This document shows positions 46,340 through 59,622 of a stretch of 64,000 bases of DNA, one piece after another. Position 1 is the first letter of the stretch. Each line of letters begins with the position of its first letter. Source of the stretch: Centrapalus pauciflorus. Taxonomy: Eukaryota > Streptophyta > Magnoliopsida > Asterales > Asteraceae. The translations under genes were made by a program, and so were the position numbers. Where the stretch lies: contig JAANYP010007042.1 in NCBI GenBank assembly GCA_020465985.1, positions 310,001-374,000 of the forward strand, given 5' to 3'. The notes below the pieces were generated by a model, which worked only from the letters and a program-made list of their open reading frames with translations, was not told the origin of the DNA and did no database searches.

Positions 46340-47235
46340 ATGTCCGTAAATGAGGCCAAGAATGCCAAATGGCCTTTGGCCTTAATATTATATCATCTTT
46401 GATGTTTATGTGATCATTTGTTTGTAAAAATTGTCATTTATACCTCTGTGTTTGGCTGCTGAAAATAAATGAAAAACAGAAAGATTGATGTTGTGTGAAA
46501 GAATTAAAAACATTAGTATTATGTATGATGTGTGTGCGGTGTGTGTTTGCATGTAAATGTCATGCTTTGAGACTTAAGAAAATCATTTTCCATTCCTGCT
46601 TTAATGATTGAAATATAAATCAAGTGTAGATTTTGGTTTCATAGGTCATTTATGCTAGTGTATTGCAACTGCAAAGTAGTATAAAAAGCATCGGTTAATG
46701 CAATGCTGTGAGATTTTTGGGTTTTTGGTTGGTGTTGCTGCTGTTAATTGTGTTGCATCTGTTGCATCACTTATGTTTTTGTTTAATTATAAAACTGATG
46801 CATCAAATTCATGATTAAACACACACAAATACCTTCTGTTTGTGTTTGATTATAAAACTGTTGCTGCTGTCTTTTATTGTTCAGGCTGTCACTTAGTCAT
46901 ATGCTAACTTTCGGAGTCTACACATGCATTAACACACCAATATTAATCAAATTATACTATGTTTTTGGGCTGGAAAGAGGATGTTATATTGTTGAGATTC
47001 TTCTGTTTTAATCAATTAACAACGCACACAATCACACAAACGCTGCATAATCACATTCTGTTTTTTTTACCCATTTTCCAGCAACAATCTTTTCTGTGTT
47101 TCAATCATTTTCAGCAGCCAAAACAGGTGGATTAAGGGCGTTTTATTGCATACCAAATGGTTAATAATCATCAAAGATGAAATGACACCAAGGCCAAAGG
47201 CCAATTGGCCTTCATGGCCAGCTATTTTGACAAAA
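46340..47235. repeat. Inverted repeat within the CACTA element
   Basis: GGCCAAATGGCCTTTGGCCTT-type sequence with neighbouring CATCTTTGATG at 46353-46405 appears inverted at 47150-47221 (CATCAAAGATG, AAGGCCAAAGGCCAATTGG). Confidence 0.6.
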
Positions 47236-48990
47236 CAGAAGCATAAAACACATTTCCAATTTGCTTGAATCATTAATCTTATACAAGATATGAATATGCA
47301 TAACTTTATGTTGATGAGTAAAGTATTATTTGATGTTCAATTTATGATTTGAACACCACACTAACTGTCCGAGATTTGTATGTCTCTGACCACTCTTGCA
47401 CATGCATATCTATTGATTCCAATTCAGCATACATACCTCCGTAGATGCCCCATATGCACATGCATGTGTTTATTTTGATGTTTTATGCACATTTTGTGAG
47501 CTCAATTATGCTTGTGGGTATGGTGTTCAAGGAAATATGTGCAGCATATGTATGAACCTGATGTTGTTTCCATTTGAATCTAATGCACTCCTATGTATAC
47601 TACTGTTGTTTCTGTTTTTAAATGAAAGACACACACACACCATTGATTATTTGTTGCTATCTGCTTAAAAATTGAAAACACACACACACATATGTATATA
47701 TGCTACATGTATCGGACTCAAGATGGTCTTAACTTTGGCATTGGTTTTGTTCTAAAAAAAGTCCCTGAGTTGGTCCATTCTTTCCCTCTAATCCTTGGAC
47801 CATAACTGCAAGTAATAGCCTCCCACAAACTAAGTCTTGTAATGTGCTTGTGGGTATGGAGTTGCTAGTACTTGGGCTGAGAAGCGAGTGAAGTGCAGCC
47901 ACTGCTAACAGGTCCAAAACTCAGCCTTCACTGAGTGTAAACAGGCCCTATTTAGAGCTACATTTTCATGTATTTTCAGTCTTGATTCAGCCTTAAATCG
48001 TACGCCTTAATGACCCCTAAACATCTACAATGAATTCAATACACTTTTACATTCAATCAATTGTCAAATATGATCATATATCATGCATTTAGAATGGAAA
48101 TATGAATTGGACAGCAGCTTTTATGGTTGTTTTTGGTGCAGCAACTTCATATTTTTAGCCTTAATTCTAGCATCTAATGGACTCCTAAGCTTGCAAATTA
48201 ATCCCTAAATATCACCCATTAATTCTATGTACACTTAGACCTTAAAACCATCATAAATTTTGGTTATACTTGGCATAAAATGATGAAGTATATGCTGTGA
48301 TTTTTTGATAGGAACATATACATAGTTAATGAATGAATTTGGCAGTTTGGTTATGCTCATTAGCAGTTGTAGCTATAAAATTATATGCCATATCAACAAC
48401 CTACATCAGAGTGCCCTCTGAATCTCTGATTATAATATAATTTTAACGGATGTATTACATCATGACTAATCTGCTGTTCTTGGGGGCATATATCTTTATA
48501 TTTTTCAGTAACATTATTGTTCGAGGGAAAACTGTAGGAAGAAATCTAGAGAGAAACTGATGCACATCGTTTGTACGGTCAACTAAGGACTAAGGTATTT
48601 GCTTGTTTGTATTTAATGACTAATAAATTGTAATCTTGTTGATACGTACAACATAACAAGTCAATCAATTAAATTGGTTGGAAGTATTAGCATGACCCTC
48701 TCCTACACATTACACAAGTCCCAAGCATATACACAACACAACTGACAAAAGATGATATAGAATCATAGTGTATTATTTTCAATAAAAATTGAATGATTTG
48801 TTTTATCATGCCATAAAGATCCGTACTTTGACACATTCCCCTCCAATCCTCTACCCACCCACAATTTACAATTGTTTTATTTCATGCCTTATCTTGTATG
48901 AGCGGATGAATTAATCTACTCAAAATTCATTTTGGTTAAACTAGCCATTATAATTAAGTGCTGAATTTTCATAACAGACAACACACGCTG

Positions 48991-48991
<1 letters not shown>

Positions 48992-49058
<67 letters not shown>
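48992..49058. repeat. (TA)n microsatellite
   Basis: 67 bp of TA followed by short (CA)n runs to 49210. Confidence 0.95.
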
Positions 49059-49061
<3 letters not shown>

Positions 49062-50111
49062 ATTGCAGCTGTCGATTTTAATGAGACACACACACCATAC
49101 ATATATGTCATTGCTGCTGTCGATTTATATATATACTCACTGCACTGTTATGCATATAACACACACACCACACAACACACACACTGCTACGCAAAATGTG
49201 TATACATACAACACACACATATGCTTAGTTATTATTGATTCAACAGGATAACCCGTAACTGATCACTTAAATCCCATGTTGGTTTTTTTTGGAAGAAGTA
49301 TTGAGAACCAACGAGATAAATTAGTTGAAGATGTGATGAAGAAGCTTATGGAAAAATTGCCTGTTCAAGTTTGTGAGTTTCCAGCATGAGTTATCGTCTA
49401 TGTTGGTTCAAGGTATGATGTCGTTACCATCGTGACAAGTATAATTATATCATCAATTTGATTATTTTGGTTTGAGTTAGTTACTTATTATTATTTGTGT
49501 GTGACAGGCAACTTTGTTTTGGGACATCGATATATTTATGAAGACCGGTGTTTTTTTGGAGGATTTAGATACCTTTTGTAATTATAACTAACAATTATTA
49601 TATGGAATATTGTGTTTTGAGATTATTGTGTAATTGGTGAAAGATTTTGATACTTTTTAATTATTGTAATCGACATTTTTGAATTGGTGATATTTAATTA
49701 ATTGTATTCGTGTATTAAAATGTTTATACTTTTTGTAATTAAATTCATAAATGTTGCATTTAAAAATAAAAAAAAAATTGCATTTGAATGTAAAAAGGTT
49801 GCATTTGAGCATAAAAAGGTTGCATTTGAGTTTAAAAATAGTTATATTTTCATGTGAAATGGTTGCATTTGAGTTTGAAAAAGGTTGCATTTGGGTGTGA
49901 AAAAGGTTACATTCTAAAAAGGTTGCATTTCTATGATTCATGCAACTCTTTTAAAAAAGGTTGCATATTCTACCATAAAGGTTACTTCAGACCTAATGCA
50001 AGAGGACATAATGCAACTCTTACTAAAAGGTTGCTTTAGGCATAATGCAACTTTTTGAAAGCCTAATGCAACATTTTGCCAAGGTTGCAATAGGCTCATT
50101 TTGTTGTAGTG

Positions 50112-50150
50112 TAACCTCCTGGACATAGCAGAAAATCAAACTAGGAAGAT
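50112..50150 (-). pseudogene. Host-like reading frame, 5' part beyond the CACTA element
   Basis: Minus-strand ATG at 50126 (MSRR), in frame with 45451-45266 once the CACTA element and one TAA copy are ignored. See the 3' part. Confidence 0.3.
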
Positions 50151-52129
50151 GAAGTCGGTCGTGGTCGCGACGCCTACAGGCCGGGCACGAGCGCAATGGC
50201 AGGGCCGCGGGTCGCGTTCACTGGGCCGGGTCTTGCGTGGCTTGGGCCGGTGCTGTTGGGGCCCGGTTGGGGGGGGGGGGGGGTTTTGGGGTCGGGTTCC
50301 ATTTGAGATTTTGGGACGTGTTTCGTTGGGTCTTTGGGGGTTTCTGTTGGGTTTGCTTTTGGGCCCGAGTCGGGTTCGAGTTTATTATGGGTTTGTTATA
50401 TGTGTCTGTTGGAATTGGGTTAGTGTTGACAATTTGGGATCCGCATGTTTACAGGGACGAGTCGGCAACGGGGCGAGACGGATCAGAGGCCGTAGAGTTC
50501 AAGGATTGAGACAGGTTGGTTAATAATCAGGTGAGTACCCTAGTTCTTTTCTAAACCACAGGATCCTTTTATTGGTCATAACTGTATAGCTAGCAGCGTG
50601 TATGTGTATATTGTGTATTGTGAATGTGACAGGGACGCGAGCGGCAAGTATAATTCTATTCCCACATATATTTTATATGTGCATGAGATGAGATCCAGTC
50701 CGGGGGTCCGTGATGAGTTCCATACGGACGGTGCTTCGCGATGAGTGATCGCGCGGGTTGACTGTCCCTAACAATCCTTGGGGCGTGTATACACGGCAGG
50801 GCCTGTAGCCGGTTCGCGCCCGTGCTACAGGGTTTTTTAGCTGACCACTGCTGTGTGCGGTCGTTAGTCGGGGAAGGGTCCCTTCAGTGATTGTGTGTGT
50901 AGGGCTCCGGATCTCATGCTATATGTGTTTATACCTGAATGATATTGTTGATTGCCAGGGACAAGGCTAGAGATTGCTTTGTGTGTATGTGCTATGTGTA
51001 CGCGTGTTATGTGCTTACTGTGCAGAGTCTAACCCTCGCGTACTCACGAGCTTCCGAGCTTACGTATTCGAGTCTAGTATGTTCAGGGAATCAGATGGGA
51101 AGTTGATAGCTGTAGTGGCTAGATCGGGACTTGGGATCATTTGGAAGGCTTGTGTATCTGCTTTTGTGTAATAGTCAGTGGTTGCATGTTAGTTGATTAA
51201 TATTGTAAGTTACAGGGACGAGTCGGCAGCGGGGCGAGACGGATCAGAGGCCGTAGAGTTCAGGGATTGAGACGGGCTGTTTAATAATCAGGTGAGTACC
51301 CGAGTTCTTTTCTAAACCGCGGGATCGTTTTACTAGTCATAGCTGTATATCTAGCAGCGTGTATGTGTATGTTGCGTATTGTGAATGTGACAGGACGCGA
51401 TCGGCAGGTATAATTCTATTCCCACACATGTGTTATATGTACATAAGATGAGATCTAGTCCGGGGGTCCGTGATGAGTTCCATACGGACGGTGCTTCGCG
51501 ATGAGTGATCGCGCGGGTTGATTGTCCCTAACAATCCTTGGGGCGTATATACACGGCAGGGCCTGTAGCCGGTTCGCGCCCGTGCTACAGGGTTTTTTAG
51601 CTGACCACTGCTGTGTGCGATTGTTAGCCGGGGAAGGGTCCCCTCAGTGATTGTGTGTGCAGGGCTCCAGATCTCATGCTATATGTGTTTAACCTGAATG
51701 ATATTGTTGATTTCCAGGGACAGGGCTAGAGATTGCTTTGTGTGTATGTGCTATGTGTACGCGTGTTATGTGCTTACTGTGCAGAGTCTAACCCTCGCGT
51801 ACTCACGAGCTTCCGAGCTTACTATTCGAGTCTACTATGTTCAGGGAATCAAATGGGAAGTTGATAGCTGTAGCGGCTAGATTGGGACTTGGGATCGTTT
51901 GGAAGGCTTGTGTATCTGCTTTTGTGTAATAATCAATGGTTGTATGTTAGTTGATTAATATTGTTAGAGATACTGAGCTTGCGAATACGCTATTAACCTT
52001 TTATGTAAAAGTTTTAAATATAGTAATTTCTGTTTAATCCTCTGACATCTGCATAGTGAGATACTTGCGATATTCCCACCTATGATTATGTGTTGACGTG
52101 ACATTTTTGGGATCGGGAGGGGTGTTACA
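50150..52129 (+). repeat. Truncated chromovirus-type LTR with internal duplication
   Basis: GC-rich sequence similar in style to the LTR of element D (GAGCGCAATGGCAGGGCCGC, CAGGTGAGTACCCGAGTTC, GTACTCACGAGCTTCCGAGC) and ending GGTGTTACA at 52129, the usual end of this LTR type. No PBS follows, so it is a solo or 3' LTR. Its TGTAACACC start is missing. Poly-G tract at 50269-50283. Confidence 0.65.
50451..51965 (+). repeat. 761-bp tandem duplication in the LTR
   Basis: Unit 1 50451-51211 and unit 2 51212 to about 51965 both begin ACAGGGACGAGTCGGCA and share GGTGCTTCGCGATGAGTGATC, GGGGCGT(G/A)TATACACGG and GTACTCACGAGC. They differ at a few percent of positions by eye. Short ORFs here are repeat artefacts. 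Confidence 0.92.
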
Positions 52130-53192
52130 ATTTCACTCAATGATTGTAAAGAATATTGAAGAAGAATGTCATAGAGAAAAACGACGGCTGCAATACTTTT
52201 CTCAATTGTGAATCGTGTGTGTGGAAAACCCTACGTGGGGTTTCCCTTACATCATTTAATTAACTATCAATGAATTACAAACCAACCCTCAACTTCTAAA
52301 TCAAAAGAGAATTACGAATAAAAGGAAAGACTAGAAATAAATTACATGGAAATAAAACTACTTAATTGTTACAAAATAAATTCCACATGATCGAATTTAA
52401 TATCTAACAAAAAGATTAAAAATACTATATTAAAATCAAAACGTATTGGCATAACAAAATAGCATGGTTAAAAAAAATACTAATTTTAAATCAAAACGTA
52501 TTAATGTAACCAAATATATTATTTTAAATAAAATAAACTAAAAGATAAATATAATTCATTATTTCTAATATATATAAAGATTAATAAATATAAAATATAA
52601 ATACAATATATTATTTCTTACCTCTTTAATATTAATAAATAGATAATATTTATTCAAATTATATTTTAGATCTAATTAAAAAATATATTATTTGTTTATT
52701 TATAAAATGATTTGTAGAATTATTTATTTTTATTGTATCTTAGTATTTTAATAACTTTTAAAACATTTTTTAAAACCAAACAAATAAAATTATAAATTTA
52801 AATACAAACGTACTGGCATAACAAAATATTTAAGTCCAAACAAATAAAATAACAAATTTAAATAAAAATGTATAAGCGTAACAAAATATTTGTAAACTTA
52901 AATCAAAACGTAATGAATTATTAAATATAAATCAAAATGTACATAAATTTAAAATTTATTAACTTAATAAAATAGTTTGATGGAAAAGTACAAATAATAA
53001 AATTATACAAATAGTTTAACCAATAAAATATAAATATATAAAACTTTAGTAAATAAATTGAATACATAAAAAGATGCATAACTTGACTAATTAAGTATAT
53101 AAATAAAAATAATTTTTAGTAAAGAAATATAGATTTATTTTACAAAATAAATAGGTATAATTGATGATGATAATAATAGTAGCAATAATAAT

Positions 53193-53297
<105 letters not shown>

Positions 53298-53424
53298 GAG
53301 AATAATAATAATATAATTAATAATGAATCAAATCATAATTTATTAAATTAATATTTTAAATTTAAAACCAAAAATGAAAAATTAAGAAAGGGGACCAAAC
53401 TTTAAATTATCAAACTTGTAATTG

Positions 53425-53590
53425 AAAGAATGACAAAATCGTCATTTTTAAAAAATTTAGTTACAGATTGACCAATTCTGTAAGTAAAAAGCGGTTTTAG
53501 GGACCGCCACTGCAACTTTGGAAGTTGAGGGTCCGTTTTCAAAATTTTAAACAAACCGCAGGGACCATTTCTATAATTTACTCTTAAACG
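53425..53590. mobile_element. Mutator-like TIR remnant
   Basis: Contains AGCGGTTTTAGGGACCGCCA and CAAACCGCAGGGACCATTTC, the GGTCCCTG(T/C)GGTTTG block seen at the ends of the 18.5-24 kb elements; no partner end found. Confidence 0.4.
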
Positions 53591-55101
53591 AATGACAATG
53601 ATCAAGATTAAGCATGATAGTTGAAACTTGAATCAATAAATGTGACAATATAAACAAATTTGATAGCCAGTACAAACATATCATGCATGCTCACTTGTGA
53701 AATTAAATCAATTACTCATAGTACCTACAATCTGCTCTCGCCAAGCAACATATGAAATCACTGAAGAAAACCGATTAAGTCAAAGTAAGCTCACTAGAGT
53801 CCTGATATCAAAGTACGTCACATGTTTATCAATATTTATAAGTCTTCAGTTCATTAAATCCGTTGTTCATTTAATTATTTAAAGTTCCGGAACTAAATCG
53901 AAAAAACTTTGATCGATTAAAATCGGCAACTCCGTATTTTAGATTATTTACTATCTAACTCTTTAACCTTATAATCATAAATTAACATTTCTTAAAGTTC
54001 AACTAATAAAAAAATGAATTAGTTAATAATTTAATCACAGATTTTATTAAACTTACTAAGAGGGTGTTTGGATTTGCGTTTAAAAAAGTACTATAGCGTT
54101 TTGGAAACTAATAATCAGATTATAGCTGTAACAAAAAGTGCTGCAGGAAATGTAGTGTTTGGTTTAGCTTATGTTGTTGCTATCATAATTATCAAATAAT
54201 CAGTTTTTAAAGTGTTTGGATTTGCGTTTTTACTTGTAAAATGACCAAATAATCACTTATGAAGCAAATAAGCTACAATTTATAACTTATGAAAAAGTGT
54301 GGTAAGATTAACGCTAAACGCAAATAATCACTTATTAACGTATTCAATCTATATATTTTAAGTTTATTAAAACTAATTATTATTTATTTAAAAATTAATA
54401 TTTAGATTCCAACTTATTAAACTCTCGTATAGTTAGGTTATTAATTAGATTAATTTTGTGAAACCTAATAAACCTAAGTCCAATCCAAACAGTTTCATAG
54501 GCTTAGGCACTTAGCTAATTAATTGGCCCAACTATTAATTTTAAAGATTTACTTGCAAGGAGCCAATAAAAATAAAAATTAACCAATTTGATTTATTATA
54601 TATAACGAGTTATTGAACACCCGTGCATTGCTGCAGTGTCTAAAATATTAATTACAAAAATAAATATAAAAACAAATAAATAAAAATACTTTCAAACAAT
54701 TCAAGCAAAGAAACACAACTGAACCAACATCGAAAAGTGAAATTGAAAAGCCGATATAGATTCAAGAAAATAAAACAAATGATACTGTTAGTCGGTTCTT
54801 ATCATTGGTTTTCTAGATTTTGCAATGCTAAAATTACAAACAATTTAAATCGGAGCGAAACCATAATTAATTAATCAAATATTCATAACTTAACTTAAAA
54901 TTTTGACATTGATTAGGTTTAATCGTCAATTTAATTTATTGGTTTTACGATCAAATCAAATAAATTTATAACGATAATGTCTCTAATACATCGATTAGAG
55001 TTTGTCAACGTTATAATATTAATGTTCGATGTTATACATGATCATATTTAATAAAAAATATAAATATTAAATAGTTACATTTTAATTACAAAACAATTTC
55101 A

Positions 55102-55568
55102 ATAAAATTTTGTATCGTGCATCTGAATAATAAAGTCTTTTTTATACAAATAAACATAACATAATAGTTTCAAAAGACAACTACAAACATAAGTATAATT
55201 AGAATCATAACTTTAAATATGTAAGAATGTTAAAAGAGGACTAAATGAAAATTTATAAAAATAAAATGGCTAAATAAAAGATAACATTAAGATAAGGGTG
55301 TATTGTGAAAAAATTAAATTTAAAATAAAAAAATACAATTTCATTAGAATTTTGTATCGTGCATCTAAATAATAAACTCTTTTCTATACAATTAAACATA
55401 ATATTATAGTTTTAAAAGACAACTACAAACATAAGTATAATTAAAATCATAATTTTAAGTATGTAAGACAATGTTGTAATAATAAACGTTAAAAGAGGAC
55501 AAAACGAATATTTATTAAAATAAAAGAGCTAAATAAAAGATAACACTAAGATGAGAGTGTATTATGAA
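55102..55568. repeat. Two-copy tandem repeat of about 225 bp
   Basis: Both copies contain TTTTGTATCGTGCATCT, AAAAGACAACTACAAACATA and AAATAAAAGATAACA, and end with GTGTATT(G/A)TGAAAAAAT. Confidence 0.8.
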
Positions 55569-55629
55569 AAAATTTATATTTAAAATTAAAAGAAAAATGG
55601 TCATTGGTGGAGACCATTTGCTAAATGTG

Positions 55630-56110
<481 letters not shown>

Positions 56111-56118
56111 CTATATAT

Positions 56119-56120
<2 letters not shown>

Positions 56121-56158
<38 letters not shown>
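56121..56158. repeat. (AG)n microsatellite between MITE copies 1 and 2
   Basis: About 18 AG units. Confidence 0.9.
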
Positions 56159-56162
<4 letters not shown>

Positions 56163-56415
56163 GTTCAAATAAGTACCTCTCGAAATCAAGTGCAACCGAA
56201 TGTACCAACCTTAAAAAACTTTTTTAAATTTTTTTCACATAACCATGTTCAATTTAATGTTATACGCATGATATATGAATTTTATATAGATTCACACTTT
56301 CTGTGTCCTTAAAAATCATGTGAATGCTCAATGCATATTTATGTAAATGGTCATCCATGTGAATGGTGTGAATGACAATTCACATGATATCTTTTTTACC
56401 ATTCACAAGATTTAT
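56157..56415 (+). mobile_element. MITE copy 2, left part (split by element D)
   Basis: Starts AGTCAGGTTCAAATAAGTAC and is cut at ...CAAGATTTAT by the LTR of element D. The rest resumes at about 63336. Confidence 0.75.
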
Positions 56416-57486
56416 TGTAACACCCCGACTCCCGAGCAGGTATGTGTAATTATCTTATTGACCAATTATTTTATTGAGTATTGTGTTGGTCCAATTGCGT
56501 CCCGTATAGTGGATTATACTTGTCGGGACGGGGATTACGTGGATTCGGGATATAATTTTAGTGGATAAACTATAATTATGGATTCACGGATTTAAATGGG
56601 ATTTATTGATATACAAAGTGGATTATTAATATTGAGGCCGGTATCGGTGTCGAACCCGCGTTAACGGGATCCGTATATGTGCGTATATGTGTGTAACATA
56701 TGTTTATCCTTCCCTTTTGTGCAAAACCTAAGAAAAGTGTTGTGTCTGTGTGAATTCTTGTGCTGGAGCAGAATCAAGGCCAATTTAAGGGAATTGAGTT
56801 GCTGAAATTGATTATAGCCTCCATCTTTGTGTTCTTCATAAGTTCAAGGTTAGTAATCTTCAAATTAAATCTGATATTTGGGTATTAAGTATTGTGAAAT
56901 ATTGGGAATTGGTGTGTATGTGTTTTAGAAGAGTTTTGGTGTCATTTGTATAAGTATATACTGTTGGAATCGGGTTATAGGGATGAAATCATCTCTGGGC
57001 AAAACTGAAACAGAAACAGAGGGTCTGATGTCGTCGTGAGCGCAGCCGCGATGACCATTTCGAGCGCGGGCCGCGATCCGGGACAGTTGAGCTTGGGTCG
57101 GTTTCGGCTTTGGGGGTCATTTGGGCTGTTTTGTGGGGTTCAATCCGTTATGTTAACAGTTATGGGACATTGGGATTAATCTGGGGAAAATTATTGTGCA
57201 TACAGGGATTGTCAGAAATTGTTACGGGCCGGGTTCGGATCAGAAGATCGGGGGGATTGTGCGGGGTGATCCAGGTGAGTACACGAGTTCTTTTTCAAAG
57301 GGCCTACTTCTATCGAGTCATGATATGTGCATATATTACTGTTGTGATTGTGTTGGGCACTGCGAGCTGCCCCTCAGGTATGGTCCTTCTCTCTTTATAT
57401 GTGTTATATGTATGAGATCCATTATAGTGTATTGCGATGAGTTATAGCGAGAGCTGTGTAGCTCTGTTTAATCTTGCGTAGGGTTC

Positions 57487-57566
<80 letters not shown>

Positions 57567-58146
57567 TCGTTACTCCTGTTAGCCTCCACGGGCGTGGCTT
57601 GGCTCCAGGGGGGGAGAGATTCCCCAATTGAGATGAGAATCTCTTTCTGTATTAGATCTCTAGTGTCTCTGATTAGAGGCTTGTCGGCGTGTGATATGCC
57701 GCGTAGTGTAGAGTTACCATGCGACATGCGTTATGTGCTTATGTGATTAGTGCAGTGTCTAACCCTTGTGTACTCACGAGCTGCGAAGCTTACGTATTCG
57801 GGTCTGATATGTGTATCAAGAGAGCCGAAGATAGGACCGCCAGCTCCTGAGCGAAAGTAGGAGTTTGACTTGCTGTTGCCGAGGGATTCTGCGTTTTGTT
57901 GACTGTATGTGATTACTGTTCTGTGGGGAACTTTGGGATGAATTGTATCGGGTCGGTATGTGAATGTTCGGGTTTGGTCTTGTATGATGGGTAAACCGTT
58001 AAACGAAGTCGTTTATGTTTTGTGAAATGTTTTAATTAATCAATGTTTGTGTAAACCTTGACATTGTGAAATGGATTTTAATTGCGTTAATGCCACATGT
58101 GTATTGTAAATGACGTGGCTTTTAGCTGGGTTTTGAGGGTGTTACA
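56416..58146 (+). repeat. 5' LTR of element D
   Basis: 1731 bp from TGTAACACCCCGAC to GGTGTTACA. The first 489 bp match 62835-63323. It contains a (TA)n tract (57489-57562). Confidence 0.88.
57489..57562. repeat. (TA)n microsatellite inside the LTR of D
   Basis: 74 bp of TA. Confidence 0.95.
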
Positions 58147-58150
58147 TGTA

Positions 58151-58161
58151 TGGTATCAGAG
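58151..58161 (+). other. Primer-binding site of D, interrupted
   Basis: TGGTATCAGAG four bases after the LTR end. The natural following base C and leader (CTTGTGG) resume only at 58691, after the hAT MITE and the second TSD copy. Confidence 0.88.
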
Positions 58162-58682
58162 TAGGGATGGCAACGGGGCGGGGAATGAAAATATCATCCC
58201 CGTTTAAAAAACCGCGGTTACTAAACGGGGATCCCCATCGGGTACGCGGGGAAACCCGTGGGGAATCGGGTTACCCATTTATAAATCAATGATATTAAAT
58301 TTAATCACATGGCTCGTAATTTAAGCTAAAAACGTCCATGTATGTTAAAATTAAAATACTAATGTTAAATTAAATTTGTATCCCTATCAAATGATAACGA
58401 AAAAAACATTATTTCATTAAATTGTATGTAAATAAATCAGTTTTTAAAATTATACATAATAATTTTTATGTATAATATATATACAATATAAATAGTATGT
58501 TGCTATTAAAAGTAATCGGGGTATTCCGGGATTTAAACGGGTCATGTAATCGGGTATACGGGGGCGGGTATTAGCAATACCATACCCGCCCCGTCCCCCG
58601 TTTAACTTAATCGGGTTCGGGGAAACCCGCCCCGTTTAGATCGGTTTTCCCCGTCGGGTTCGGTTTTTTTTTGCCATTCCTA
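58162..58682. mobile_element. hAT-type MITE inserted in the PBS of D
   Basis: 521 bp with TIRs TAGGGATGGCAA / TTGCCATTCCTA and 8-bp TSD TATCAGAG (58154-58161 and 58683-58690). TAGGGATGGCAA-like ends and an 8-bp TSD are typical of hAT elements. Subterminal GGGGCGGG/CCCGCCCC inverted blocks with an AT-rich middle; no ORF. Confidence 0.93.
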
Positions 58683-58867
58683 TATCAGAGCTTGTGGTTT
58701 TAGTATTGAGTATCAGTGGATGCTTGAGCTTAGATCGTGTTCAGATTCTTGGGGAGTATTCCGGTGACGGATACTAGAGAATTTAATTATCCTAGCTTAG
58801 TGTATAACGCTTGGTAATTTCTGTGTGATTTCATGCTATTGTTTAACCTGTACAGGCTATTTTCAGT

Positions 58868-59622
58868 ATGAGTTCAGAAGGGAACGGGGCAGGGAAAGAG
58901 AGACCGACGGGCGATGATTATGTCCGCAAATCAGAGCTGATAAAGATTCTGACTCAGTTTTATGGATCTCAGGGTATGGGACCACGTGCCGGGGGTGGTC
59001 AGGATACGGGTACTCCAGTTACCGGGACAGATACAGGCGCAGGTGCCTCTTCATCTACCACACAGCGAGGGGGTTCGTTTAAGGATTTCATGACTGGGAA
59101 GCCACCAGAGTTTCGAGGCGGAGGCGAGCCAGGGATGGTTCTAGCGTGGGAGCGCGAGATTGAGTCGGCTTTTCGGGTTGCTCATGTGGACCCGAAGGAT
59201 ATGGTTGGGTATGCCACGTATCAGTTGAGGGGTGGGGCCTCACAGTGGTGGATATGGGTGGGTATGCCACGCACGCGATGTCCTAGGAGAAGTTTAAGGC
59301 CATGTTGGAGATCTAGTATGCGCCCCGTGACGAGCAGAGAGATATGGAGCGCCGCTTCCTCCATTTACTGCAGAGAGATTTGTCTGTACAGCAGTATGTG
59401 GATCGCTTTAACGAGTACTCCCAATTCGCGCCGCAGCATGTGGATACAGAGAGGCGCAAGGCCGATGCTTTTGTTGACGGCCTGAGACCAGATATCAGGG
59501 AGTTCGTGGGGTTACAGGAGACGACATCCTTTGCCAGAGCCTTGGAGTTAGCTCGCATGAGAGAGCGAGAGATCGAGAGGCAGCGGGAGCAGCCTCCCAC
59601 CCAGAGGCAGACGAGATGGTAG
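58868..59622 (+). pseudogene. Gag of element D, decayed and truncated
   Basis: ATG at 58868 (MSSEGNGAGK). The gag domain is visible (FKDFMTGKPPEFRGGGEPGM, ATYQLRGGASQWW, QRDLSVQQYVDRFNEYSQFA). In-frame TAG codons near 59285 and 59325 stand where Trp and Gln are expected. The ORF ends at REREIERQREQPPTQ, and the CCHC knuckle region that should follow is missing. Confidence 0.8.

Larger units (their letters stand above)
45452..50111. mobile_element. Non-autonomous CACTA (EnSpm) element, TSD TAA
   Basis: Left end CACTACTACAAAATGAGCC at 45452, right end GGCTCATTTTGTTGTAGTG at 50111: inverted, with one mismatch over the first 29 bp. The 3-bp TSD TAA lies at 45449-45451 and 50112-50114. Subterminal zones (45480-45720 and 49750-50090) are crowded with GGTTGCATTTGAG/TGCAACC repeats in both directions, as is usual for this superfamily. 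At 4660 bp with no transposase ORF it is non-autonomous. The interior (45900-49600) looks like intron/UTR-type plant sequence. Confidence 0.93.

Noticed and set aside
50149..50523. 124-codon Gly/Val-rich ORF
   Set aside because: It lies in GC-rich LTR sequence including a poly-G run; no family resemblance.
54060..54320. A complete MITE with GGGTGTTTGGATTTGCG ends
   Set aside because: Motifs are present at both sides but proper inverted ends and a TSD could not be established.
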